Positions 8,984 to 18,096 of a stretch of DNA of 64,000 bases are shown here, one piece after another. Under the pieces are notes generated by a model that ran no database searches, was not told the DNA's origin, and was given only the letters and a program-made list of their open reading frames with translations. Within the stretch, counting starts at the first letter, position 1; every line of letters begins with the position of its first letter. The translations under genes were made by a program, and so were the position numbers. Source of the DNA: Parafrankia discariae (GTDB taxonomy: Bacteria; Actinomycetota; Actinomycetes; Frankiales; Frankiaceae); assembly GCF_000373365.1 (NCBI RefSeq), contig NZ_KB891274.1:115568-179567 (forward strand), written 5' to 3'.

Positions 8984-9643
8984 TCAGGCGCGGAACTCCT
9001 CCGGGCGTACGGGGGACGCGGCGGCCAGCGCCTCGACGGCGGCCGCGGCCCCGAGGTCCTTGCCGTACACCGGCGTGCCCGGCTGCTGGCGCCAGGACTC
9101 CTCCAGCGGGCCGCCGTCGACCGGGTCGAAGCCCAGCTGGTCGACCAGGTCGAACACCGTCCGCTTCCCCGGGCCGTCCGCGCCGGCGACGGGCAGCGCG
9201 ATCCGCCCCTCGGCGCCCTTCGGGCGCCCGGACTCCAGCAGGTGCTTCCACCAGATCCCGTTGAAAACCTTGATCACCGGCGAGCCGATCTGCTCGGCGA
9301 CCCACACGCTCTCCGGGGTGCCCGCCTCGATCGCGGCGATGCGTCCGTCCCGTTCCCGCGGGTAGTAGTTGTTCGTCTCGACCACCGGGGCGCCGGGCCT
9401 CGCGCCCTTGAGCAGTCCCGCCGCGAGGTCCGGGACGCGCTTCTGCGGGATGCTGAGGATGACGAGATCGGCGTCCTCGGCCGCCTCCGCCGCCCAGACA
9501 GCCGTCGCCCCGGTCTCCTGTGCGAGGTCGGCCAGGGTCTGCGGATCCCGGGAGTTGGCCACGCGCACCTGATGCCCCAGCGCGGCCAGCCGCCGCGTCA
9601 GCGTCCCACCGATCTGACCCGCCCCGATAATCCCGATCCGCAT
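8984..9643 (-). CDS. NADPH-dependent F420 reductase-like protein
   Basis: A 219-residue Rossmann protein starting with MRIGIIGAGQIGGTLTRRLA, the GxGxxG dinucleotide-binding loop, followed by VRVANSRDPQTL (the NADP-phosphate-binding SR of the F420:NADP oxidoreductase family) and a LVILSIPQKRVPDLA strand. The family transfers hydride between reduced F420 and NADP+, or acts as a related NAD(P)-dependent reductase in the cytosol. The conserved VKVFNGIWWKHL segment matches the family FNNI/FN motif region. The ATG at 9643 is the only good start. It lies 160 bases downstream of the PPOX remnant on the same strand; the PPOX superfamily is often F420-linked, so an old functional pairing is possible. 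Confidence 0.85.
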   Translation of the reverse strand: MRIGIIGAGQIGGTLTRRLAALGHQVRVANSRDPQTLADLAQETGATAVWAAEAAEDADLVILSIPQKRVPDLAAGLLKGARPGAPVVETNNYYPRERDGRIAAIEAGTPESVWVAEQIGSPVIKVFNGIWWKHLLESGRPKGAEGRIALPVAGADGPGKRTVFDLVDQLGFDPVDGGPLEESWRQQPGTPVYGKDLGAAAAVEALAAASPVRPEEFRA

Positions 9644-9804
9644 GGTTGGCTCCCTACGACGACGGCTCGAACACCGGGCCTCCGGCCCGCGGGCTGCAAC
9701 CTCGCTCGTGGTCAGCCTGTTCCCGCTCCCGCGCCGCGGGAGAACGGTCGGCTACCGCTTCCCGAGGGGCGGTGGCCCGGGTCCGGCGTACCGGCGCGGC
9801 GCGG

Positions 9805-10314
9805 TCAGATCCGCCAGCGCGTGGCGCCACCCGGCTCGACGGTCCGCAGCGCGGTGACGGCCGTCAGGTCGATCCGGTAGACGGACCAGGGTGGCGGACC
9901 GGCCGAGGGAGCGCTGAACTCGGCGGTCAGGGCCTGCCCCGACTCGTCCACCCGGACCGGCCAGCCCTCGGCGGCCCAGCGTTCGGCCATCGCCGCCACG
10001 GTCACCGGGTCGGCGACCCGACTCGCCCGGCCCTCGACCACGACGTCGAACTCGGCGGTGGCCACGCTCAGCGCACAACGTGGGTCACGTGCGAGGTTCC
10101 TGGCCTTGCGGGTCCGCTCCCCCGTCTCGAACCAGAAGCAGCCGTCGACGAACAGGGCGCCGACGCCCGTGACGTGCGGGGCGCCGTCCCGACTGATCGT
10201 CGTCGGCCAGCAGGTGTGCCGGTCGGGCCCGCCGGAGCCGGGGGCCTGGGTGAGCCCGGTGTCCAGGCGGGCACCGCACCCGTCGCCGACGCCCGAGCGG
10301 CGCCACCGAAATAG
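9805..10314 (-). pseudogene. 5'-truncated pyridoxamine 5'-phosphate oxidase (PPOX) family gene
   Basis: The frame reads LTQAPGSGGPDRHTCWPTTI, then GAPHVTGVGALFVDG, CFWFETGERTRKARNLARDP and RCALSVATAEFDVVVEG, a clear split-barrel flavin/F420 PPOX-family protein, and ends GGATRWRI. Upstream the same frame hits a TGA at 10315-10317 with no ATG, GTG or TTG before the conserved core, so about 25-30 N-terminal residues expected in the family are missing. Translation from the internal GTG at 10065 would leave only 86 residues. The break coincides with the iron box and promoter of the divergent siderophore-interacting gene, suggesting the 5' end was lost when that gene was placed here. A rare CTG start cannot be excluded. 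Confidence 0.65.
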
Positions 10315-10332
10315 TCAGGTTAAGCTTACTTT
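10314..10332 (+). promoter_or_regulatory. Iron box (IdeR/DtxR-type operator)
   Basis: TCAGGTTAAGCTTACTTT closely follows the 19-bp IdeR/DmdR consensus TTAGGTTAGGCTAACCTAA (13 of 19 positions by eye, with the central GGTTA-GCT-AC core). It lies about 50 bases upstream of the siderophore-interacting protein start, so Fe(II)-loaded IdeR would repress the gene when iron is plentiful. Confidence 0.65.
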
Positions 10333-10380
10333 CATTCGATGTCTCCGGCGGCCCGGCCGGCGACGAAGGAGGTCAGGACC

Positions 10381-11202
10381 ATGGCCACGACCGGTCGCAC
10401 CCGGCCCGTTCGATCGCAGGCGGTTCTCACCGTCCAGGAGAAGAGCTGGATCAGCCCCGGCATCGCCCGCGTCGTGCTCGGCGGCCCTGGCTTCGACGCC
10501 TACAACGACAACACGTTCACCGACAAGTACGTGAAGATCTTCTTCGCCGATCCGGCGCACGGTCTGCGGCCACCGTACGATCTCGTCGCGCTGCGGGCCG
10601 AGCAGCCCGAGAAGCTGCCCGCGACCCGGACCTACACCGTCCGCTGGGCCGACGCCGACACCCGCCGGCTGGCCATCGACTTCATCGTGCACGGCGACGA
10701 GGGGGTCGCCGGGCCCTGGGCCGCGCGCGCCGAAGCCGGCGACCAGCTCGTCCTCAGCGGCGCCGGCGGCGCCTACCGCCCCGACCCGGCCGCCGACTGG
10801 CACCTGCTGGCCGGCGACGAGACGGTGATCCCCTCCGCCACCTCGGCACTGGCCGCGATGCCCGCCGAGGCGACGGGAACGGTGATCCTGCTCGTCGACT
10901 CCGCGAAGTACGAGGTTCCCCTCCCCCGGCCCGACGGCGTCAGCCTGCGCTGGCTGTACCGGGAGACGGCGGCGGCAGGCAGCGACCCGCTCGTGGCGGC
11001 GCTGCGCGAGCTGGCCTGGCCCGCCGGGACACCGCAGGTGTTCGTACACGGCGAGCGGGGCACCGTCAAGGCCGCCCGGCGCCTGCTCACCGATGAGCGC
11101 GACGTCCCCCGTGAGCGGCTCTCGATCTCCGCGTACTGGGCCACCGGCCGCGCCGAGGACCGCTTCCAGGCCGAGAAGCGCGAGCCCGTCGGCCAGATCT
11201 AG
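10381..11202 (+). CDS. Siderophore-interacting protein (ferric-siderophore reductase)
   Basis: A 273-residue cytosolic flavoprotein of the SIP/ViuB family, which reduces ferric siderophores with NAD(P)H to release iron. An FAD-binding barrel (about 10-125) contains YVKIFFADP and the RTYTVRWAD motif (RxYT, FAD contact) followed by FIVHGDEGVAGPWAARAEAGD; the NAD(P)H-side domain includes LLAGDETVIPSATSAL and a C-terminal ISAYWATGRAEDRF signature. The ATG at 10381 has GAAGGAGGTC about 8 bases upstream, better than the upstream in-frame ATG at 10339, which would sit almost on the iron box. Regulated by iron through the adjacent operator. No siderophore uptake gene is adjacent; a decayed one is found near 37.5 kb. 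Confidence 0.92.
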   Translation: MATTGRTRPVRSQAVLTVQEKSWISPGIARVVLGGPGFDAYNDNTFTDKYVKIFFADPAHGLRPPYDLVALRAEQPEKLPATRTYTVRWADADTRRLAIDFIVHGDEGVAGPWAARAEAGDQLVLSGAGGAYRPDPAADWHLLAGDETVIPSATSALAAMPAEATGTVILLVDSAKYEVPLPRPDGVSLRWLYRETAAAGSDPLVAALRELAWPAGTPQVFVHGERGTVKAARRLLTDERDVPRERLSISAYWATGRAEDRFQAEKREPVGQI

Positions 11203-11257
11203 CGCCGGATCCAGCGCTGATCCGGTGCCGCGTCCGCGGCGGAGGTCGACCGAAAGG

Positions 11258-11291
11258 CTCCGCCTCGACGGGCGTGCCCGTCGAGGCGGAG
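11258..11291. terminator. Strong bidirectional hairpin
   Basis: CTCCGCCTCGACGGGC and its exact complement GCCCGTCGAGGCGGAG are separated by only GT: a 16-bp perfect stem between the convergent stops of the siderophore-interacting gene (11202) and the MMPL gene (11340). Confidence 0.7.
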
Positions 11292-11339
11292 GGTGTCACG
11301 GCTGGTGGTGTCCTCGACCGTGTCGGGACGCGACCCGTC

Positions 11340-13664
11340 TCAGGAGCGGGCCAGTTCCCGTTCGTCGTCCGGCCGGTCGTCGTCAGGCCGGTCGTCGGTC
11401 GACTGGTCGTCGGCAGGCCGGTCGTCGGCAGGCCGGTCGTCGCCGTCGAGTGAGGTGGTGACCGCGCCGTGGGTGACGGGCTCGTCGGCCGGTTCGACCG
11501 AGACCCGCGGGGTGATGCGGTCCAGCCACTTCGGGAGATACCAGTTGGCCCTGCCGACGATGTGCATCAGCGACGGCACGAGCATCGTCCGGAGGACGAA
11601 GGCGTCGAGGAACACCGCGGCGGCGAGACCGGTGCCGAAAATCTTGATCGGCCGGCCCGGAGAGATCACGAAGCCGAGGAAGACGGCGATCATGATGATG
11701 GCGGCGGCGGTGATGATGCCGCCCGTCTCGCCCTGCCCGATGATCACCGATCGCTTGTTGTCGCGGGTGTGCACCCATTCCTCGTGCATCCGGCTGACCA
11801 GGAACACCTGGTAGTCCATCGACAGACCGAACAGGATGGCGAAGAGCATGACCGGCATCCAGGCGTCGATCGGCCCGCCCGGTCCGGCTCCCATGCTGTC
11901 GGAGAACCAGCCGTACTGGAAGACCGCCACGGCCAGACCGAACGAACCGCCCGCCGCCAGTAGGTTCATCACCGCCGCGGTCAGCGGGATGACCAGGCTG
12001 CGGAACGCGATGAGCAGCAGGATGAACGACAGACCGACCACGACCGCGATGAACAGCGGCATCTTCCGGGCCAGCACCGAGGCGAAGTCGACGTTGATCG
12101 CCGTGTCGCCGTAGGTGTAGATGTGGTTGTCCGTGCCGTCGTACAGCGGGGGCAGGACGGTCGAGCGAAGGTGTCGGACCAGCTGGTAGGTCTTCTCCGA
12201 CTGCGGTGACGTGGTCGTCTTGAACGTCACGAAGGCGACGTTCCTGGCCAGTGGCGCCGTGCCTATGCTGCCCGGGTCGACTCCTGGGACGTCCGCCAAC
12301 GTCTCCGAGACGCGCCGCAGATAGGCCTTGTCCGAGGCGCCCGGACCGCTTACGACGGCTTCCAGGGTGGAGTTGTAGCCGACGCCGAAGTCGGCGGAGA
12401 TCAGGTCGTAGCCGGTGCGGGTCGTGGAGGTCTTCGGATCGCTGCCCTGATCGCTGGAGCCCAGCTGCAGCGAGAAGAACGGCAGGGCGATCACGATCAT
12501 CACCGCGCCCGAGATGATCGCGACGGCGACGCGGCGCTGGGCGACGAACCGCGACCAGCGGGCCCAGAAGCCTGTCGGGCGGTCATCGATGAACTCGCCG
12601 GCCCGTACCGCCGCCCGCTGCTTGCGGGGCAGCACCTTGAGGCCGAACAGGCTGAGCAGGGCCGGCAGCAGCGTCAGTGAGGCGATCATGGTGAGGCCGA
12701 CCGCGAGCGCGGTCGCCACCGCCATGCCGTTGAAGAAGCTCACCCCGAGCGCGATGAGGCCGAGGATGGCGATGCACACGGTCGTACCGGCGAACAGCAC
12801 CGCCCGGCCAGAGGTGTTGATCGCGTTCACGACCGACTCCGCGACAGGCATGCCGCGCCGCAGATTGCGGCGATGTCGCGTGACGACGAACAGCGCGTAG
12901 TCGACGCCGACACCGATCACCATCAACTCGGACAGAGCCGGGGTGATGTTGGAGACGCTGATGACGTGACTGAGGATGTAGATCACGCCCAGGCCGCTGA
13001 CGAGCGCGACCATCGCACTTGCCAACGGCAGCACCGTGGCGGCCACAGTACGGAACACCAACGCCAGGATGATGAGCGCGGCCACGAAGCCAATGAGCAC
13101 CGAAGCGCCCGAACCGCTGCTTTGCCCGATGCCGGCGAAGGCGTTACCGGTGAACTCGACCTGGAGCGAGTCGCTGCGCAGGGTCTTCAGCTGGTCGTAG
13201 ACGTTCTTGAACAGCTCGGCGTCGTAGTGGTCGTTCTCCCAGATGATGGTGACCAGCGCCGTGGTGGAGCCATGCGCGCTGTTGAGCAACATCGGGTTTC
13301 CCGGCGCGTCCGTGCCGCTGTCCGCGCAGTCGATCGACCCCCACGGCGATGTGATGAGCGCCACATGGTTACCCGAGGCGCACACCTTCTCCAGGGCCGG
13401 CTTCAGCTGCGGGGGTGACGCGGTGAACGCCCCCGCCTTGTTCTTGAGCACAACTGTGCCCGGAGCACCGTTCTGATTGTTCAGGCCGGCGTCCTCGAGC
13501 AGCTTCGCGACGGACGCGGTCTCGGTGTGCGGCAGGCTGAACGTGTCCTTGTACGAAGCCCCACCCATCGCTCCGGCGATCCCCTGCGCCGCGATGATGA
13601 AGACAATCCAGCCGGCGACGACGAGCCATCGGCGCCGGACGACGAGTTCAGCGATCCGTTTCAT
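11340..13664 (-). CDS. MMPL family RND-type transporter
   Basis: A 774-residue inner-membrane protein of the MmpL/HpnN branch of RND transporters, which in actinomycetes export lipids, siderophores or drugs using proton motive force. Two MMPL halves are visible: helix 1 (WLVVAGWIVFIIAAQGI), an extracytoplasmic loop with paired cysteines, five helices starting VLIGFVAALIILALVF, the conserved VIGVGVDYALFVVTRHR motif, a second loop and a second helix set with LFGLSMDYQVFLVSRMHEEW (Asp-Tyr pair of proton relay). Start at the ATG of MKRIAELVVRRRW (13664), with AGGAG 7 bases upstream; an upstream in-frame start at 13715 lacks support. The C-terminal tail is an acidic DRPADDRPADDQSTDD repeat. No regulator gene adjoins it. 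Confidence 0.92.
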   Translation of the reverse strand: MKRIAELVVRRRWLVVAGWIVFIIAAQGIAGAMGGASYKDTFSLPHTETASVAKLLEDAGLNNQNGAPGTVVLKNKAGAFTASPPQLKPALEKVCASGNHVALITSPWGSIDCADSGTDAPGNPMLLNSAHGSTTALVTIIWENDHYDAELFKNVYDQLKTLRSDSLQVEFTGNAFAGIGQSSGSGASVLIGFVAALIILALVFRTVAATVLPLASAMVALVSGLGVIYILSHVISVSNITPALSELMVIGVGVDYALFVVTRHRRNLRRGMPVAESVVNAINTSGRAVLFAGTTVCIAILGLIALGVSFFNGMAVATALAVGLTMIASLTLLPALLSLFGLKVLPRKQRAAVRAGEFIDDRPTGFWARWSRFVAQRRVAVAIISGAVMIVIALPFFSLQLGSSDQGSDPKTSTTRTGYDLISADFGVGYNSTLEAVVSGPGASDKAYLRRVSETLADVPGVDPGSIGTAPLARNVAFVTFKTTTSPQSEKTYQLVRHLRSTVLPPLYDGTDNHIYTYGDTAINVDFASVLARKMPLFIAVVVGLSFILLLIAFRSLVIPLTAAVMNLLAAGGSFGLAVAVFQYGWFSDSMGAGPGGPIDAWMPVMLFAILFGLSMDYQVFLVSRMHEEWVHTRDNKRSVIIGQGETGGIITAAAIIMIAVFLGFVISPGRPIKIFGTGLAAAVFLDAFVLRTMLVPSLMHIVGRANWYLPKWLDRITPRVSVEPADEPVTHGAVTTSLDGDDRPADDRPADDQSTDDRPDDDRPDDERELARS
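11370..11444. repeat. Five 15-bp tandem repeats in MMPL 3' end
   Basis: Five units of the form AGGCCGGTCGTCGGC (with substitutions) lie head to tail and encode the DDRPA/DDQST/DDRPD tail of the MMPL protein. The unit is a multiple of three, so changes in copy number keep the frame. Confidence 0.75.
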
Positions 13665-14038
13665 CAGTTCTCCTGCTCGACATCTGGCGACCGGCGAACG
13701 TCTGCGCATCAGCAATCAAGTCCGAGCCGGCCTCGGCTGCGCACATACTTCCAGACGGCCACGGTCCCTGATTTGCGTGGCGTCACCGTCTGTCCTTTCC
13801 GTAGCCATACCGCTACTCGACGACTGGCACGGCACCCCGGCGCGGCACACCGGCAGGGTGGCCCGGCACGGCGGCCCCCTGGAGATTTCGCCCGGCCCGG
13901 CAGGGCGTCCCGCCGGGCCGGAGCAGCCGCTCCACAGGTGGCCACAAAATTTTCGGCGGACCGTGTCGATCCGCGGCGGGGCCGTTCGACCTGGTGGTGA
14001 GAGGGTCGAGCGGCGACCTCGAGAAAGGGAGATCGACG
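13665..14038. other. Divergent intergenic region
   Basis: 374 bases between the MMPL gene (minus) and the YCII protein (plus). Apart from the ribosome sites (AGGAG for MMPL at about 13670; GAAAGGGAG at 14023-14031 for the YCII gene) I recognise no operator or RNA; a long frame reading through it in the frame of the sigma factor is not a gene. Confidence 0.4.
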
Positions 14039-14458
14039 ATGGCGAAGTACATGCTGATCATGCGCAGCACGGACGAGTCCCTCGCGAAGATGATGGACAC
14101 GCCCTTCGAGGAGATGCTCGAGGTGGTGGGCAGCTTCAACGAGGAGTTGATCCGGGCCGGTGTGCTCGTCGCCGCCGAGGGGCTGGACGACCCGGCCCAG
14201 GGCGTGGTGGTCGACTACAGCAGCGAGACGCCGGTGGTCACCGACGGTCCGTACGGCGAGACCAAGGAGCTGTTCGGCGGCTTCTACATCATCGAGGTCG
14301 CCTCGAAGGAGGAGGCCGTCGAGTGGGCGAAGCGGATGCCCGCGATCAACGGCGCGAAGTGCGAGATCCGGCGCGTGCCGGGCATCGACGAGTTCCCGCA
14401 GGACAACGAGTGGGTCGCCCGGGAGCGGGCGTGGCGCGAGCGGACCGGCCAGCTCTGA
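14039..14458 (+). CDS. YCII-related (DGPF domain) protein
   Basis: A 139-residue dimeric alpha-beta barrel protein. It starts MAKYMLIMRSTDESLAKM and carries the family signature TDGPYGETKELFGGFYII, typical of the DGPF branch of YCII-like proteins, whose members are almost always encoded next to ECF42-type sigma factors. Enzymatic function is unproven; it is thought to act with the sigma factor. The ATG at 14039 has GAAAGGGAG upstream. Its TGA overlaps the ATG of the sigma factor by one base (TGATG), indicating translational coupling. Confidence 0.9.
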   Translation: MAKYMLIMRSTDESLAKMMDTPFEEMLEVVGSFNEELIRAGVLVAAEGLDDPAQGVVVDYSSETPVVTDGPYGETKELFGGFYIIEVASKEEAVEWAKRMPAINGAKCEIRRVPGIDEFPQDNEWVARERAWRERTGQL

Positions 14459-15816
14459 TGCCCGCGGCCACCGGTGGCCCGCCGAACGCCGAGCCGGCGC
14501 GGTGGGCCACCGAGGCGGCCGAGGCCACGAACATCACGAAAGCCGCGAAGGCCGCGAAGGCCGTCGAGGCCGTCTGGCGGATCGAGTCCGCCCGGATCGT
14601 CGGCGCGCTGGCCCGCTACACCGGCGACTTCGCGCTCGCCGAGGACGTCGCCCAGGAGGCGGTGGCCGAGGCGCTCGTCTCCTGGGCACGGGACGGCGAG
14701 CCGGCGAACCCGGCCGGCTGGCTCCTGACGACCGCGCGGCGGCGCGCCGTCGACAGCTTCCGCCGCCGGGCGGCGCTCGACGAGCGGTACGCGATGGTCG
14801 CCGGGCAGCTCACCGAAGGTGCGGCGGTCTCGGGCGGACCGCCCCCGGTGGACCGGTCGGACGACCTGCCGTGGGACCCCGACCGGATCGACGACGACGT
14901 CCTGGCGCTGATGTTCGTGGCCTGTCATCCGGTGCTGTCGGCCGAGGCCCGGGTGGCCCTGACCCTGCGGGCGGTCGGCGGGCTGTCCAGCGAGGAGATC
15001 GCCCGGGCCTTCCTGGTGCCCGTGCCGACGGTCCAGGCCCGGATCACCCGGGCGAAGAAGACCCTCGCCGCGGCCCGGGTGGCGTTCGAGCTGCCGGCGG
15101 CGGCGGAACGGCGCGGACGGCTCTCCGGCGTCCTGAGCGTGCTCTACGTGATCTTCACCGAGGGTTCGACGGCGACGTCCGGTGCCGACCTGCTGCGCCC
15201 CGATCTGGCCCACGAGGCGATCCGGGTCGCCCGGATGCTCGCCGCGCTGCTGCCCGACGAGCCGGAGGTGCACGGGCTGCTCGCCCTGTGCGAGCTGACG
15301 TCCGCGCGTTTCCCGGCGCGCACCGGGCCGGACGGCGAGGCGGTGCTTCTGGAGGACCAGGACCGGCGGCGGTGGGACAGGTCGGCGATCCGCCGCGGCA
15401 CCGCCGCGATCAGCCGGGCCGCGGCGCTCGGGCGGGGCCTCGGCCCGTACGGCCTGCAGGCGGCGATCGCCGCCTGTCACGCGTCGGCGCCCTCGGTGAC
15501 CCGGACCGACTGGGAGCGGATCGTGCTCCTCTACGAGGCGCTCGGCCGGGTGGCCCCCTCCCCCGTCGTCGAGCTCAACCGGGCCGTCGCCGTGGCGATG
15601 GCGACCGGGCCGCGGGAGGCGCTGGCCATCGTGGACGATCTTGTCGCCGCCGGCCGGCTGTCGGGGTCGCATCTGCTCCCGAGCGTGCGCGGCGAGCTGC
15701 TCTCCCGGCTCGGCCGGACAGCCGAGGCCCGTGCCGAGCTGGAGCTCGCCGCCCGGCTGTGCGGCAACATCCGCGAGCGGTCGGTGCTGGTGCGCAAGGC
15801 CGCCGCGCTGGCGTGA
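14458..15816 (+). CDS. ECF42-type RNA polymerase sigma factor
   Basis: A 452-residue sigma factor. Region 2 spans about 45-110 (GDFALAEDVAQEAVAEAL, PAGWLLTTARRRAVDSFRR) and region 4 about 155-210 (EARVALTLRAVGGLSSEEI, VPTVQARITRAKKTL). The rest is the long C-terminal TPR-like extension of the DUF6596 type (EALGRVAPSPVVELNRAVAV and following LEAA-type helices), which defines group ECF42 and replaces an anti-sigma partner for control. The coupled upstream DGPF protein supports this. The start is the ATG in TGATG at 14458; the in-frame opening far upstream is accidental. A target promoter is not visible. Confidence 0.92.
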   Translation: MPAATGGPPNAEPARWATEAAEATNITKAAKAAKAVEAVWRIESARIVGALARYTGDFALAEDVAQEAVAEALVSWARDGEPANPAGWLLTTARRRAVDSFRRRAALDERYAMVAGQLTEGAAVSGGPPPVDRSDDLPWDPDRIDDDVLALMFVACHPVLSAEARVALTLRAVGGLSSEEIARAFLVPVPTVQARITRAKKTLAAARVAFELPAAAERRGRLSGVLSVLYVIFTEGSTATSGADLLRPDLAHEAIRVARMLAALLPDEPEVHGLLALCELTSARFPARTGPDGEAVLLEDQDRRRWDRSAIRRGTAAISRAAALGRGLGPYGLQAAIAACHASAPSVTRTDWERIVLLYEALGRVAPSPVVELNRAVAVAMATGPREALAIVDDLVAAGRLSGSHLLPSVRGELLSRLGRTAEARAELELAARLCGNIRERSVLVRKAAALA

Positions 15817-15886
15817 CCCGAGCTCAGCGCCGGGCCGGGCCGGGCGGCCCCCTGGCCCGGCCCGGCTCAGCACGAGACCGGTGAGC

Positions 15887-16531
15887 TCACCAGCGGTCGC
15901 GGTGCAGGACGGTCTCCAGCGGCTCCCGCGCGGCCGGACGGAAGGTCGTGCCGATGGTGTGGGCGACCGGGATCAGCGCCCCCTGGCTGTACCCGGGCGG
16001 GATGCCGAGCAGCTCGGCGACCTCGCGGGAGTGGCCGAGGTGCAGCGACGTCCAGGCGGTGCCGAGGCCACGCAGGCGGGCGGCGAGCATGAAGCTCCAG
16101 ACCGCGGGCAGCAGGGAGCCCCAGAACCCTGGCTGGGCGTGCGGCGGGATCTGCGTGACGTCGCCCTCCAGACAGGGGATCAGCAGGACGGGCACCCGGT
16201 GCATGTTCTCGGCGAGGTAGCGGGCCGAGTCACGGACCCGGGTCTGCGTGGCCGCGCGTTCGCCCTCGTACCCCTCGGCGGACGTTCCGTCGGCGGCCAG
16301 GTAGGCGGACGCTCCGGCCCGGTAGTACCCGGCAACGCCGGCGCGCAGCTCGGGATCGGTCACCACGATCCAGTGCCAGCCCTGCCGGTTCGAGCCGCTC
16401 GGCGCCTGCAGCGCGATCCGCAGGCACTCCTCGATCAGCTCGGGTTCGACCGGGCGGTCCAGGTCCAGCCGCTTGCGGACGCTGCGGGTGGTGGTCAGCA
16501 GTTCCTCTGGGGTCAGCTCAGGTACGGCCAC
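15887..16531 (-). CDS. Nitroreductase family protein
   Basis: A 214-residue FMN-dependent nitroreductase-fold protein. The N-terminal TTTRSVRKRLDLDRPV contains the FMN phosphate-binding S/R pair, followed by LRIALQAPSGSNRQGWHW (the APS.SN.Q motif that contacts FMN) and a C-terminal GLGTAWTSLHLGHSREVAEL helix with the GG/GLG flavin motif, then IPVAHTIGTTFRPA. The family reduces nitro or quinone compounds with NAD(P)H. The GTG at 16531 has GGGAGGATG upstream, preferred over a start at 16591 with a low-complexity extension. It stands alone on the minus strand, 72 bases downstream of the Hsp70-operon tail and convergent with the sigma factor. Confidence 0.85.
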   Translation of the reverse strand: MAVPELTPEELLTTTRSVRKRLDLDRPVEPELIEECLRIALQAPSGSNRQGWHWIVVTDPELRAGVAGYYRAGASAYLAADGTSAEGYEGERAATQTRVRDSARYLAENMHRVPVLLIPCLEGDVTQIPPHAQPGFWGSLLPAVWSFMLAARLRGLGTAWTSLHLGHSREVAELLGIPPGYSQGALIPVAHTIGTTFRPAAREPLETVLHRDRW

Positions 16532-16601
16532 GGGGTCATCCTCCCACTGCCGGCCGCCGCCGGGGGTGGGCGCGCCGCCCCGCCACCCCACCGGATGATC
16601 A

Positions 16602-18029
16602 TCAGGGGCTGATCAGTGGTCGGAAGGCGGCCTGCACCTGGGAGTCGCTCGGGGTGACGTACCTGTCCGAGCCGAAGCCGTAGATGACCTGCGGGCAGCT
16701 GGTGCCGCTGATCTCCACCCGGGTGTCGGTCAGCAGCCGCCCGGACCGCAGGTCGTAGCCGCGGACGGGGATCGCCACCCGATGGAACGTCACGTTCCCG
16801 CCGAGGGTGTACGGGCAGGTCTTGACCGCCGCGCCGAGCTCCGGCGCGCCGACGCAGAGCACCCGCGTGGCGGTGGCGACGTCCTCGGTCATCCACTCGG
16901 CGGGCAGCCGGGCGGTGTACTGCCGGTCGCCGGCGATCAGTGCCCGGTTCGGCCCGGCCGGAGCGGCCGAGAACGGCACCGGGGCGGCGCAGTACGCCGG
17001 CTGACCGGACGCCGGACGCTGCAGCAGGCCACGCAGCTTCGCCAGCTCGGCCGCCTGCTCACGGCGGATCCGCGCCTCCTCGAGCTTCTGGTCGGCCTGC
17101 CCCACCCCCGCCCGGGCCGCGCCCGCCAGCTCGTGGTCGGGATACTGGTCGAGCAGCTGCTGGTAGGTCGTCCGCGCGTTCTCCCAGTCCTCGGCCGCCA
17201 GCCGGCGCCCGCCGCAGTCCGCCAGCGCCCCGGGCGCGATCCGCGGGACGGCCCGGCGGGCGCGGTCCAGCTCGCCGCCGCCGGTCGGCTGCCGGGCGAG
17301 CCAGGTGGCGATCCGCACCGTGACGCAGGGATCCTCGGTCGGCAGGCCGGCGAGGAACCGGTCCAGAGCCGCCCCTACCAGGCCCTCGTTGCCGGGCAGC
17401 GCCGTGAGCACGGTGGACAGCTGCCGGAAGCCCCGGTCCAACGCCGCGGTGTCGCCGGTCAGCCCGGCGTCGAGCGGGCCGGCGGCCGTCCGCAGCAGCG
17501 CGCACGCCTCGACCATGTCCTCACCGGCGGCGGCCGGGGCGACCTCCACCATGCGATGGGCGGGCGACACCCGCTCCACGGCCGACTCCACCCGCGGGCA
17601 GTCGTCGGCGCGGCGGGCCTGCGCGACGTCCCGCTCGATCCGCGCGACGTCGAACCGCAGGAGGCCGAAGGCCAGCAGCACCGGGAGCACGGCGGCGACG
17701 GCGACGGCCCACTGCCGCTTCGACCGGACCGGCCGGAGCCGGCCCCGGCTCGGCCGTCCCCCGGCCAGGTACCAGCCGTGCGCGATGACGGCCACCCACC
17801 AGGCGAGCAGGACGAGCCCGAACCACAGTGTCTGCGCGACCGAGGCGAAGATGATCAGAAGTTCGGCGGTGATCAGGAGGACGACTACGGCGAGCTGTCC
17901 CCGACCCAGCATCAGGTAGCCGCCGCCGAACAGCGAGGCGTTGGCGACGGCGACGGCGAGCGGGTCGTGGGACCGGGCCGCCGGTCTCGGCTCCGGCTCC
18001 GGCTTCGGCTCCGACTCACCCTGCGTCAT
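16602..18029 (-). CDS. Membrane protein with TPR-like periplasmic region (Hsp70 operon tail)
   Basis: A 475-residue protein of unknown family. After an acidic/proline N-terminus it has three membrane helices (about 46-66, 68-88 and 107-125), then an extracytoplasmic helical domain with a tetratricopeptide-like unit (DWENARTTYQQLLDQYPDHELAGAARAGVG is split around 285-310) and a coiled-coil-prone stretch (QKLEEARIRREQAAELAKL), and a C-terminal globular domain with four cysteines. The first helix pair resembles small TM2-type hairpins (SLFGGGYLMLGRGQ). ATG at 18029 with AAGGAC upstream. It is the last gene of the FHA-kinase-chaperone operon, 67 bases after the OmpA-domain gene. Probably a structural or sensory membrane component; function inferred only from context. 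Confidence 0.7.
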   Translation of the reverse strand: MTQGESEPKPEPEPRPAARSHDPLAVAVANASLFGGGYLMLGRGQLAVVVLLITAELLIIFASVAQTLWFGLVLLAWWVAVIAHGWYLAGGRPSRGRLRPVRSKRQWAVAVAAVLPVLLAFGLLRFDVARIERDVAQARRADDCPRVESAVERVSPAHRMVEVAPAAAGEDMVEACALLRTAAGPLDAGLTGDTAALDRGFRQLSTVLTALPGNEGLVGAALDRFLAGLPTEDPCVTVRIATWLARQPTGGGELDRARRAVPRIAPGALADCGGRRLAAEDWENARTTYQQLLDQYPDHELAGAARAGVGQADQKLEEARIRREQAAELAKLRGLLQRPASGQPAYCAAPVPFSAAPAGPNRALIAGDRQYTARLPAEWMTEDVATATRVLCVGAPELGAAVKTCPYTLGGNVTFHRVAIPVRGYDLRSGRLLTDTRVEISGTSCPQVIYGFGSDRYVTPSDSQVQAAFRPLISP

Positions 18030-18096
18030 GTGTTCGTCCTTCCCTGCCGCCCGCTCTGTCGCCGCCCGCTTCGTCGCCTGCTCAGGCGCGGTCGCC

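Noticed and set aside
13477-14457. Long in-frame extension upstream of the ECF42 sigma factor
   Set aside because: It crosses the YCII gene in another frame and the intergenic region; the sigma factor starts at the TGATG overlap.
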